11,149 nucleotides of DNA from an uncultured Aliterella sp. (GTDB lineage Bacteria; Cyanobacteriota; Cyanobacteriia; Cyanobacteriales; Chroococcidiopsidaceae): assembly GCA_905479905.1 (NCBI GenBank), contig CAJQOK010000071.1, forward strand, positions 1 through 11,149. The letters are read 5' to 3'. The stretch's first letter is position 1; each line of letters starts with the position of its first letter. A program made the translations under genes and the position numbers. Of the stretch, positions 1 to 6,249 are shown in pieces. The notes beneath the pieces are model-generated. The model saw nothing but the letters and a program-made list of their open reading frames with translations. It was not told where the DNA came from and did no database searches.

Positions 1-391
1 TAGCTACTACCTGATTACCGTTGTATACCTTTTGCAGCAAGTCTTCAAGCCGGTTGGCGTGTTGCGGGCCCATGACTAAATCTAGTTCGGGAACTCGCCG
101 GAGTAAAGCTTCTCCTTCTTGCTGGGCAAGACATCCGGCAATTACTAAAGTTAAATTAGGTTCCCTGTGCTTGCGCTTGGCTTGTTTGCCTAAGTAAGAG
201 TAAACCTTTTGTTCGGCACTATCGCGGATAGTACAAGTATTATAAATAATCAAGTCTGCATTATTTGGATCTTCTGACCACTCAAGGCCCATATTTTCAA
301 TAATCCCAGCCATCCGCTCCGAGTCGGCTTTATTCATTTGACAGCCGAAAGTAGTGATATGGTAGCGTTGCTTTGTAGTAGTCGTGTCCAT
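1..391 (-). CDS. miaB: tRNA-2-methylthio-N6-dimethylallyladenosine synthase MiaB, N-terminal part (cut by window edge)
   Basis: Radical-SAM methylthiotransferase that adds the 2-methylthio group to i6A37 next to the anticodon of tRNAs reading UNN codons; cytoplasmic. Only the first 130 residues lie in the window, and they form the UPF0004 domain. The three cysteines that hold the auxiliary iron-sulfur cluster are visible: Cys17 in FGCQMN, Cys53 in [10 protein letters not shown] and Cys87 in AGCLAQQ. The GPQH motif at about 108-111 is typical of MiaB. The radical-SAM CxxxCxxC motif and the TRAM domain would lie outside the window. The ATG at 389-391 gives an N-terminus ([20 protein letters not shown]) of normal length for cyanobacterial MiaB. 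No partner gene lies directly upstream; about 200 bases of non-coding sequence precede it. The paralogue RimO is the alternative, but NTCTIRD and GPQH favour MiaB. Confidence 0.95.
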   Translation of the reverse strand, partial: MDTTTTKQRYHITTFGCQMNKADSERMAGIIENMGLEWSEDPNNADLIIYNTCTIRDSAEQKVYSYLGKQAKRKHREPNLTLVIAGCLAQQEGEALLRRVPELDLVMGPQHANRLEDLLQKVYNGNQVVA

Positions 392-428
392 TTATGAGCC
401 AATGATAGTAAAGAATCCCGTGTTATTA

Positions 429-460
429 ATTATAGTTTTTGCTACAGTTAAATTCCTCAA
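429..460 (-). promoter_or_regulatory. Candidate miaB promoter
   Basis: On the minus strand a perfect -10 hexamer TATAAT (429-434) lies 37 bases upstream of the miaB ATG. The best -35 match is TTGAGG (455-460), but the spacer of 20 bases is long, so the -10 carries most of the weight. This is a sequence match only. Confidence 0.35.
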
Positions 461-542
461 GCTACTTTCAACGGCGTACTGATACTATCTCGTTCAACTC
501 AAGTGGGCGCTAATACAAGGTTTTTCTGGCAAAATCCTATTT

Positions 543-587
543 GGCTAAATTTGGATAGGAGGGAGAAAAACTCCCCCATATTTAACC
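543..587 (-). terminator. Stem-loop between the small membrane protein gene and miaB
   Basis: GGGAG (561-565) and CTCCC (571-575) pair around a five-base A/T loop. An outer arm at 543-550 pairs with 580-587 with one mismatch. It begins about 6 bases after the stop of the 36-residue ORF on the minus strand. There is no clean U-tract on the minus-strand side, so it may be a weak terminator or a 3'-end stabilising structure rather than a classical intrinsic terminator. Confidence 0.3.
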
Positions 588-592
588 TTCAT

Positions 593-703
593 CTATCCAG
601 CAAAGCCCACTGTAAAAACTGCAACCGCGCCAACTAATGCCAAAATTGTCAATACAAGTCCGGCGTTGGGGCTGCCTTTCCAAGAATGATTTTTGTCGTC
701 CAT
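593..703 (-). CDS. Small single-helix membrane protein, 36 residues, family not recognised
   Basis: The ORF reads MDDKNHSWKGSPNAGLVLTI, continues as one hydrophobic helix (about residues 14-35) and ends in VGFAG before TAG. The N-terminus is polar and slightly charged, so the protein should be an inner or thylakoid membrane protein with one transmembrane segment. Cyanobacteria have many such tiny proteins (photosystem, cytochrome b6f and NDH-1 subunits), but this sequence matches none that I can recall, so no function is assigned. Support for a real gene comes from the complete start-to-stop frame with a protein-like layout, a TATAAT hexamer about 26 bases upstream, and a stem-loop just after the stop. 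No strong Shine-Dalgarno sequence is visible. It is divergent from the 57-residue ORF at 787-960. Confidence 0.6.
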   Translation of the reverse strand: MDDKNHSWKGSPNAGLVLTILALVGAVAVFTVGFAG

Positions 704-729
704 GATGAAAATAGTTTGTTGAGACAATA

Positions 730-737
730 ATTATAAT
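730..737. promoter_or_regulatory. Palindromic -10 element shared by two divergent small genes
   Basis: ATTATAAT (730-737) contains TATAAT on both strands (732-737 on plus, 730-735 on minus). On the minus strand it would place a start about 20 bases before the 36-residue ORF; on plus, about 40 bases before the 57-residue ORF. No good -35 is seen on either side, so this is tentative. Confidence 0.3.
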
Positions 738-786
738 TCTTACATTATTTAATAAAAATATTTCCTATCAACTAGGCAGATAAAAA

Positions 787-960
787 GTGAAAATTATCCA
801 GATAGTCGGCATTATTCTCGGCGTTACTGTAGCTGTTTGGGTGTTAAGAGGCTTTGGTCTACTGAGCTTTATTCCTGGGGGGATATTGTGGTTATTGCTA
901 TTGAGTGCGATCGCTACAGGAATTTGGGGTATCGTTCAAGACAAGCTACGGAGACTTTAG
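787..960 (+). CDS. Small two-helix membrane protein, 57 residues, unknown function
   Basis: GTG start, since an in-frame TAA lies at 781-783, immediately before it. The product has a hydrophobic segment at about residues 3-20, a short turn containing RGFG and FIPGG, a second hydrophobic segment at about 30-50 and a basic end (DKLRRL). The layout suggests a small integral membrane protein with two helices and a positively charged C-terminus, probably cytoplasmic. The frame contains a HIP1 site (907-914) without disruption. It looks like one of the conserved hypothetical small membrane proteins of cyanobacteria, but I cannot name a family or a function. It lies 113 bases upstream of the stress-protein gene on the same strand; a 6-bp stem-loop sits between them. 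Confidence 0.65.
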   Translation: MKIIQIVGIILGVTVAVWVLRGFGLLSFIPGGILWLLLLSAIATGIWGIVQDKLRRL

Positions 961-1000
961 AATTAACTCTTTTGAAACTCACTAATCAACCCTATGGGTG

Positions 1001-1021
1001 AAGGCGGGTAACTAGCGCCTT
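1001..1021 (+). other. Stem-loop in the leader of the stress-protein gene
   Basis: AAGGCG (1001-1006) pairs perfectly with CGCCTT (1016-1021) around a nine-base loop. It lies 52 bases before the ATG at 1074. No T-run follows, so it is not a standard terminator; it could be a leader structure or have no function. Confidence 0.2.
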
Positions 1022-1073
1022 GATATTCTCCAAGAAGTAAGAACAACCAAAATAAATGTTCAAGGAGAACTAA

Positions 1074-1865
1074 ATGACTGCTACTGACCCTACCACCACT
1101 GCGTCTAATATTGCTACAGACCGTACAGTATCGGCAATATTTAAAGACAACGCTCAAATCGACGGCGTAGTTCGTCGCCTTATAGATCGAGGAGTTTCTC
1201 GCGATGACATTTCTGTAGTTGGCAAAAACTTTCATTCAGAAACTAAAATTGCTGGTTTTCTCACCAAAAAAGATGTAATTTTAGGCGGACTAAAACAAGG
1301 TGCAATCTTTGGTTCTTTGTTTGGTTCTGCTTTAGCCTTGCTAACAGGTGTGGGCGTGTTATTTGTGCCTTTTGTGGGTACATTGGTAGCTGCTGGCCCC
1401 CTAGGAGCCGCCTTACTAGGAGCGACTAGCGGTGCATTGGCTGGAAGTGCGGGAGCCGGATTAGTGTCTGCTTTGGTAACTTTAGGAATGCCTGAAGAAA
1501 AAGCCGCTATTTACCAAACGCGGATTGAGGCGGGAGATTTTTTAGTAACGGTAGAAGTCCCAGCTAATAAGTCTGGTGAAATTCAACTACTTTTAGAAAG
1601 TGCTGGCGGTGAAGAAATCCATACTAACGAAACAGCTTTGCCGCGCGGACGTTCTGGTCAAATTGAAGATCCTAGCCATTTGTCGCCAGAAATTCGCTCT
1701 CATCTTTCGGAAGATGCTCAACGTGCCTTTGTTGCTAATTACAACGCGGAACTTGCAAATTCTAGTGATGAAGCTAAAGCCGAACATCACGCTTGGGATG
1801 TAGTCCGCGAACAATTTGCTCAAGATGAGCATGGTGTTTGGTCAAAATCTACAATGAGCGTCTAA
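1074..1865 (+). CDS. YflT/GSP17M-like stress protein with ChaB-like C-terminal domain
   Basis: 263 residues. The ATG is preceded by AAGGAG (1062-1067) at good spacing. Residues 18-50 ([20 protein letters not shown] and on to ISVVGK) have the form of the general-stress YflT/GSP17M fold, in which a beta-strand and helix bring two halves together; residues 152-185 look like the matching second half ([22 protein letters not shown]). Between them, about 70-138, is a Gly/Ala-rich hydrophobic stretch, probably a glycine-zipper-like membrane insertion. Residues 200-258 resemble Cha[21 protein letters not shown], then [13 protein letters not shown] and a final GVWSK. YflT-type proteins are linked to general stress; ChaB is a small protein once tied to cation transport whose role is unclear. 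The protein is probably membrane-associated and stress-related (inference). A strong terminator follows, so it is probably the last gene of its transcript. Confidence 0.8.
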   Translation: MTATDPTTTASNIATDRTVSAIFKDNAQIDGVVRRLIDRGVSRDDISVVGKNFHSETKIAGFLTKKDVILGGLKQGAIFGSLFGSALALLTGVGVLFVPFVGTLVAAGPLGAALLGATSGALAGSAGAGLVSALVTLGMPEEKAAIYQTRIEAGDFLVTVEVPANKSGEIQLLLESAGGEEIHTNETALPRGRSGQIEDPSHLSPEIRSHLSEDAQRAFVANYNAELANSSDEAKAEHHAWDVVREQFAQDEHGVWSKSTMSV

Positions 1866-1885
1866 ATAACTAACAGAAAACTTGG

Positions 1886-1918
1886 AACCGTCAAAATGCG
1901 ATTTTGGCGGTTTTTTTT
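1886..1918 (+). terminator. Intrinsic terminator after the stress-protein gene
   Basis: AACCGTCAAAAT (1886-1897) pairs with ATTTTGGCGGTT (1901-1912) over 12 bp, including one G-U pair, around a GCG loop. It is followed by six T residues and lies 21 bases after the stop codon. Confidence 0.9.
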
Positions 1919-2095
1919 AACGATTTTATCTATGCTAAGAAAGGCTGGTACACTACCCCTTTTCGCTTCAATTAGAATTGGTGTTATTACTGATATAGAT
2001 ATTCTTTTGCAGTTAAATATCTCAGTGTTTTTCCCCTAGGTGGTTCATGCAAGCTAGGTTAACTTGGAGTGGACATTAGTTAATAGGAGTAAATT

Positions 2096-2859
2096 ATGAA
2101 ACTACCTCTGAAATTAGCCTTTTCTTTCTACTCACCTTAACACCCAACGTTCTCTTAGCAGGTTCTCCTGCTAGAGCAGAAAGCTTGAAGGAATCCCCAC
2201 GCAGTCAGCCAATAAACAGTTACGCAGATTTTCAGTTGTACTGTAACGAAGCTGCTTATTACTATAACTCTCAAAACTCATAGTGTGCAAAATACTATCC
2301 AGCTAAAAATACTTCCACTTTAGCTGAAGATAAATTGGGTATGGATGGGCAATATGCACAATACTATCTTAGTAAGCTAGAGGCACTGAACACCAATCTA
2401 AAGATGGTTGAGAGTGCTCAGAATTTACAGCAGCTTCAGCGTTCACAGAACCTCTTAAGTAAGACAAGTGAAGAATTAGAAAAAATCCCGGTTAATGCTG
2501 CGGTTCACTCCTCAGTGTGGCAAACCTTGTCTGAAGCTAGAAACCATCTAAGTAATGTTGATTCTTGGTTATCTACAGAATACAGAGCCAGGTATCAGGT
2601 TTTACGTGCTGAAGTGCTGTTGGGTGAAGCAGAACAACAAACTAAGCAAGCTGTTACTGTCTCAGACCTCAAAGTAATTAATGTTAAATTAGCAGGAGTA
2701 AAACAACTCTTAAACAGCGTCCCTCTTGGTGTGTTTGCGATGGAAGATGTAAAATCACTACAAGCTCTTGTAAGTGCAAGACAGCAGGGAATTATAGCTC
2801 AGATTGTTACTTTACAAGCAAAGGAAATGGATACGCAGGGGCAAGTTGTAACTCGTTAA
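2096..2859 (+). pseudogene. Broken gene for an exported helical protein (frameshift plus in-frame stop)
   Basis: An ATG at 2096 with AGGAG at 2085-2089 starts MKLPLKLAF, but that frame stops at 2138-2140. Adding one base in the T-rich stretch around 2120-2124 joins it to a frame reading FFLLTLTPNVLLAGSPARAE: a complete signal peptide with an ARA-E cleavage site. This frame continues through YADFQLYCNEAAYYYNSQNS to a TAG at 2281-2283, then stays open to the TAA at 2857-2859 (CAKYYPAKNT and onward). The mature protein would be about 225 residues, Gln/Leu/Ser-rich and strongly helical or coiled-coil, with a tyrosine-rich segment and two cysteines near its N-terminus. I do not recognise the family. 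With two lesions, full-length translation is not possible. The last 173-175 residues could be made from TTG 2335 or ATG 2341, but no ribosome site is evident and the product would lack its export signal. Sequencing error at one or both lesions cannot be excluded. Confidence 0.7.
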
Positions 2860-3031
2860 GCGACGCTGGAAGCAAAGAGTCGGTAAAGACTGACTATGGT
2901 AGGGTTGAATATTTCAAGATTTCCAAAATCTCTAGGAGAGAGCAGCTTCTAACACGAGTTACTCAAAGGTGTTAGGCATAATCCAAGAATACCATGAAAG
3001 CTATGCACAGAGCCAACTTCGAGCTAATAAG

Positions 3032-3060
3032 TTGATCTATAGCCACATATATGGTAAGAT
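3032..3060 (+). promoter_or_regulatory. Candidate promoter of the tRNA-Val gene
   Basis: TTGATC (3032-3037) and TAAGAT (3055-3060) are separated by exactly 17 bases, each matching the sigma-70-type consensus at four of six positions. The predicted start lies about 6 bases before the mature tRNA 5' end. Confidence 0.45.
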
Positions 3061-3072
3061 TAAAAATTCATT

Positions 3073-3146
3073 GGACGTATAGCTCAGTTGGTTAGAGCGC
3101 TACGTTGACATCGTAGAGGTCCCCCGTTCGAGTCGGGGTACGTCCA
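3073..3146 (+). tRNA. tRNA-Val (anticodon GAC)
   Basis: All four arms can be drawn. The acceptor stem GGACGTA (3073-3079) pairs with TACGTCC (3139-3145), with discriminator A at 3146. The D arm contains AGCTCAGTTGGTTAGAGC. The anticodon stem CTACG/CGTAG holds loop TTGACAT (3105-3111) with anticodon GAC at 3107-3109, which reads the valine codons GUC and GUU. The T arm is CCCCG, TTCGAGT, CGGGG (3122-3138). The 3' CCA is not encoded, since TTT follows the discriminator, so it must be added by nucleotidyltransferase. No intron is present. Confidence 0.97.
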
Positions 3147-3217
3147 TTTTGATGATAATAACTTACTAAGCGATCTAAACAGCGTGGGGATAGACCTATT
3201 GTATATTCCTAGGTAAA

Positions 3218-4030
3218 ATGCTTGCTATGAATCAAGATAAGTTGGCATTAACAATTGGTTGGCTTTATCCAACTCTAATGAGTACCTACGGCGATCGCGG
3301 TAATGTTATCTGTATTCAAAGGCGCTGTCAGTGGCGGGGGTACGATGTAAATATATTACCTCTAGAGCGCGATGCTACGGCAGCAGATATTCACAAAGTA
3401 GATTTGCTTATTGGTGGCGGCGCTCAAGATCGGCAACAAGAGATTGTCATGCGCGATTTGCAAGGCAGTAAAGCCGAAGCAATTAAAGTAAAAATTAATG
3501 CTGGCGTTCCTGGTGTTTTTACTTGCGGCACACCCCAGTTATTAGGGCATTACTACGAACCAGCGTTAGGAAAAAGAATTCAGGGACTAGGGCTATTTGA
3601 TTTTGTTTCAGTACATCCGGGAGAAAATGCCCGCCGTTGCATTGGTAACTTGGTAGTAGAAGTTACAGCTAATCGTTTAGCTCAAGAATTAAAAGCAATG
3701 AGTGGTACACCTTACTTAATTGGGTTTGAAAATCATGGGGGACGAACAAAGTTAGGTAGTGTTGAAGCTTTGGGGCGCGTAGTAGCTGGATTAGGCAACA
3801 ATGGAGAAGATGGAACAGAAGGAGCCTTTTATCAAAATGCGATCGCTACTTACTCTCACGGGCCTCTTTTACCAAAAAATCCAGCCCTTGCCGATTGGCT
3901 AATTCAAACCGCCTTAAAACTAAAGTACCAAGCAGACATAGTAATTGCACCTTTGGATGATACTTTAGCAACTCAAGCACGGGAAGCAATGTTTAAAAAG
4001 TTGCATCTAAACATCCCGGTCACAGCTTAA
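3218..4030 (+). CDS. gatD: GatD-type glutamine amidotransferase (lipid II isoglutaminyl synthase, glutaminase subunit)
   Basis: Class-I glutamine amidotransferase of the CobB/CobQ-like group. In Gram-positive bacteria GatD releases ammonia from glutamine and passes it to MurT, which amidates the D-glutamate of lipid II; cyanobacteria carry relatives of both. Visible features are the N-terminal IGWLYPTLMSTYGDRGN signature (residues 13-29), the IGGGAQDRQQ segment (65-74), the nucleophile Cys103 in VFTCGTPQLLG, GFENHGGRT (169-177) and the catalytic histidine His214 in YSHGPLLPKNP. Length is 270 residues from ATG 3218. ATG 3227 is an equally plausible start (MNQDKLALTI), as only a weak AGG lies upstream. 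No MurT gene is adjacent: a tRNA and a pseudogene lie upstream, and an oppositely oriented kinase downstream overlaps its stop by four bases. Cobyric acid synthase is a less likely alternative, because the dethiobiotin-synthetase-like domain is absent. Confidence 0.85.
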   Translation: MLAMNQDKLALTIGWLYPTLMSTYGDRGNVICIQRRCQWRGYDVNILPLERDATAADIHKVDLLIGGGAQDRQQEIVMRDLQGSKAEAIKVKINAGVPGVFTCGTPQLLGHYYEPALGKRIQGLGLFDFVSVHPGENARRCIGNLVVEVTANRLAQELKAMSGTPYLIGFENHGGRTKLGSVEALGRVVAGLGNNGEDGTEGAFYQNAIATYSHGPLLPKNPALADWLIQTALKLKYQADIVIAPLDDTLATQAREAMFKKLHLNIPVTA

Positions 4031-6018
4031 CGTACAGTTTTAGTTGTCCATCGGTAAGATTGCCGATGGCTTCTTGCTCTGGTAGTAGCGCGCCGAAAAA
4101 CTTTTTTTGTCCGCGCTCTGACTTGGGAGTTGGTAGCTACTTTTCTACTAATCCTCACATATTTTCTGCTACTAAAACGGGTTGCTGGGTGAGTGCTGGC
4201 AACTACTCGTCTGGGTTTGATTATGCGTCTAGTTGGTGTCGCTAGGCGAGTGCTGGTAACTACTCGTCTGGGTTTGATTATGCGTTTAGTTGGTGTCGTT
4301 AGGCGAGTGCTGGTAACTACTCGTCTGGGTTTAGTTGTGGCGGTAGCTTGTGTTGGGTATACCTTGGGCTTACTTACTGTAGTATTGGAGCGCCTAACTA
4401 TTTTTTGGGTGGGCGAATAACTCCTAGTTTGAGTTTTGGTAGTGGTAGAAGGCGATCGCCTAATTACCTTTTGAGTGCTTACCGTAGCTGCCATGTAAGA
4501 ATTATTTTTGGCAATTGGTGTTTGCCACTGTTTAATAGTTGCTTGCGCTTTTTGATACCCAAGGCTAGTAGAGGGGATATATTGGGCAAGAGATATTGCT
4601 TCGTTGAGTTTTCCGGCTTGATATTTGTCTGTAGCTTGAGCCAAAATGCTGTCATACCATTGATTCATTAGCGGTTTTGCTTGCCCGTAAGCTTGACTAT
4701 CAGACGGTAAAGAATTAACTAAAGAAGTCGCCCCTTTAAAATCAGCCTTTGCTGCTAACCTTTTTGCCTCAATCAGCTTGCATTCATGCAGAACATTTTG
4801 AGCCTCAGTATACAAGATAGAATTACGAGCAATTGTGCCAGTGCGAACAATACACTCTGAATATTTGCCTGTAGCTTTAAGATTTTCTAATTGTTCTAAG
4901 GTTTGCTCAAGCTGTAAACGTGGCTGCCAATAATTAGCATAAACTGAGCCTACAGCGACAATAGCCGCGCCAATAGCTGCGCCAAAGGTGAGGTAGTACG
5001 GGCGACGATTGGTAGCCGCTAGTCGTCCTTTGGGAGGCGAAATAATTGTTGTATTGGGTAAGTTGTTAGTTGCCAATGCAGGAGAATTAAAGCTTGTGGC
5101 ACTAACAGGAAATGTAGGGATAGTAATTCCTGTAGAGCTAGTATTTTGGGTAAATACGGGGTCTACACTGAGCTTTGTAGGCTGGTATTGCGGCGCTAAT
5201 TGCCTAATTTCTGCTAAAACCTCAGTGGCGCTTTCGTAACGGTCTTTAAAGTGGTAGCGCACCATTTTTGTAATAATTAGTGCTAAAGCATCGCTAACAA
5301 TCGCTTGTTGTCGCCATTGCAACTCTCCCGTTTCAAAGTCTTCCTCTAATTGCATGGGATACAACCCTGTTAGCGCTTGCAGGGCGATCGCTCCCAAGGC
5401 ATAAATATCGCTATTAGGGCGGGGTCTACCTCGCGCTTGTTCCATTGGCATATAGCCGGGCGTACCAATGCCTACAGTGGCAGGCATTTCTATATTTGAT
5501 GTTTGGTTAAGTAATTGCGCCCAATTTTGCTTAACTGCGCCAAAATCAACTAACACTAATTTGTTGTCTTGCTGACGTTGAATGATGTTACTCGGCTTAA
5601 TATCCCGATGAATAAATCCTTGAGCGTGAATAAATATTAATATTTCTAAAATCTCTGTAATAAATTCCCATACCTGGTTTTCTGTCCAGCGCTGACCTGG
5701 TTGCAATTTGTTTGTTAATAATTCTCCTGGAATAAATTCTTGAACTAGGTAAAACTCTTGATTTTCTTCAAAGTAAGCAAGCAATCGCGGAATGCGATCG
5801 TGATGTCCTAGTTTTTCTAAAGTTTCTGCTTCTGATTTGAATAATCTTCTCGCACTTTCCAAAAAGCTTTGGTTATTATTGGCAGGCTGGAGATGTTTCA
5901 CTGCACATTGCGGATTGCCTGGTCTGTGGGTATCTTCAGCGATGTATGTTCGACTAAAACCACCGCTTCCCAAAGTTGCGACGATTCGGTAATGTCCGCC
6001 CAACAACTTGTCAATCAT
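4027..6018 (-). CDS. Membrane-anchored Hanks-type serine/threonine protein kinase with basic repeat tail
   Basis: 663 residues. The kinase domain (about 8-275) has a glycine loop GSGGFSRTY (17-25), catalytic Lys41 in CAVKHL, the catalytic loop HRDIKPSN (137-144, Asp139), DFG (158-160), the activation-segment end GTPGYMPMEQ (186-195) and Asp204 in SDIYALG. All key residues are present, so it should be active. A Ser/Thr/Pro-rich linker (about 280-338) leads to one transmembrane helix (about 342-361). An alpha-helical, TPR-like region follows (about 370-500), and then a tail (505-663) very rich in Arg, Lys, Thr and Ser that includes tandem 19-residue repeats beginning KPRRVV. With the kinase domain inside the cell, helical region and tail would be outside, in the periplasm or lumen (inference). 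The ATG at 6016-6018 gives the usual short lead before GHYRI. The gene diverges from a WD40 gene and converges on gatD. The target is unknown. Confidence 0.93.
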   Translation of the reverse strand: MIDKLLGGHYRIVATLGSGGFSRTYIAEDTHRPGNPQCAVKHLQPANNNQSFLESARRLFKSEAETLEKLGHHDRIPRLLAYFEENQEFYLVQEFIPGELLTNKLQPGQRWTENQVWEFITEILEILIFIHAQGFIHRDIKPSNIIQRQQDNKLVLVDFGAVKQNWAQLLNQTSNIEMPATVGIGTPGYMPMEQARGRPRPNSDIYALGAIALQALTGLYPMQLEEDFETGELQWRQQAIVSDALALIITKMVRYHFKDRYESATEVLAEIRQLAPQYQPTKLSVDPVFTQNTSSTGITIPTFPVSATSFNSPALATNNLPNTTIISPPKGRLAATNRRPYYLTFGAAIGAAIVAVGSVYANYWQPRLQLEQTLEQLENLKATGKYSECIVRTGTIARNSILYTEAQNVLHECKLIEAKRLAAKADFKGATSLVNSLPSDSQAYGQAKPLMNQWYDSILAQATDKYQAGKLNEAISLAQYIPSTSLGYQKAQATIKQWQTPIAKNNSYMAATVSTQKVIRRSPSTTTKTQTRSYSPTQKIVRRSNTTVSKPKVYPTQATATTKPRRVVTSTRLTTPTKRIIKPRRVVTSTRLATPTRRIIKPRRVVASTHPATRFSSRKYVRISRKVATNSQVRARTKKVFRRATTRARSHRQSYRWTTKTVR
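4188..4332 (-). repeat. 57-bp tandem repeats inside the kinase tail
   Basis: Two complete 57-bp units (4219-4275 and 4276-4332) differ at only two positions, and a third partial, more diverged unit covers about 4188-4218. Each encodes 19 residues of the form KPRRVVTSTRL.TPT.RII. The unit length is a multiple of three, so gain or loss of a unit keeps the kinase frame. The near identity suggests recent duplication. Confidence 0.9.
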
Positions 6019-6060
6019 TGCCTTGATTCTCCAGCATTTTCAATTTATAAAAATGGATTA

Positions 6061-6084
6061 AAAAATTAATTTTTATAAGCTTAT
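6061..6084. other. Two abutting AT-rich palindromes in the kinase/WD40 divergent promoter region
   Basis: AAAAATTAATTTTT (6061-6074) and ATAAGCTTAT (6075-6084) are both perfect palindromes and directly adjacent. The second overlaps the candidate kinase -10. They could be an operator, but in such AT-rich DNA chance is a real explanation. Confidence 0.3.
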
Positions 6085-6108
6085 TAACAAAATAAATTTT
6101 TTTGTCAA
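6080..6108 (-). promoter_or_regulatory. Candidate kinase promoter
   Basis: On the minus strand a perfect TTGACA (6103-6108) is followed after 17 bases by AATAAG (6080-6085), which matches the -10 consensus at four of six positions. The implied leader to the kinase ATG is about 55 bases. Confidence 0.45.
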
Positions 6109-6133
6109 GTTTCAATTAAGTTTTGTTTATAAT
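6102..6133 (+). promoter_or_regulatory. Candidate WD40-gene promoter
   Basis: A perfect TATAAT (6128-6133) lies 116 bases before the ATG. The nearest -35 match is TTGTCA (6102-6107), five of six, but the spacer is 20 bases. This -35 overlaps the kinase -35 on the other strand. The leader would be about 110 bases. Confidence 0.35.
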
Positions 6134-6249
6134 AAGGTAGTAATTTGCTACTTTAAGGCTCAGATTTTAGGTAAAAAAGAGCGACTTCTTTTTAGCTGAT
6201 CATAACAAATCTTTTTCTAGCTAATGTAAAACTATCTTCCACAATAGCG

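Noticed and set aside
1997..2022. AGATATT/AATATCT hairpin upstream of the broken gene as a riboswitch
   Set aside because: A single 7-bp A-T-rich hairpin with no other conserved structure; no riboswitch class fits.
2930..3132. Short plus-strand frame containing VLGIIQEYHESYAQSQLRAN
   Set aside because: Fewer than 50 codons, no ribosome site, runs into the tRNA gene and resembles nothing known; not supportable as a gene.
3073..3217. tRNA-Val as an integration site for a mobile element
   Set aside because: No integrase and no repeat of the tRNA 3' end was seen in the window.
4188..4332. Direct repeats that might suggest a CRISPR array
   Set aside because: The units are contiguous without spacers, 57 bp long and in frame within the kinase gene; they are coding tandem repeats.
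4060..4671. Several open frames on the plus strand opposite the kinase tail
   Set aside because: They arise from the low-complexity, repeat-rich antisense of the kinase C-terminus, have no ribosome sites and no protein-like composition.
6174..6193. AAAAAGA/TCTTTTT stem-loop ahead of the WD40 gene as a terminator
   Set aside because: Only one G-C pair in the stem, and the T-run belongs to the stem itself; too weak to terminate.
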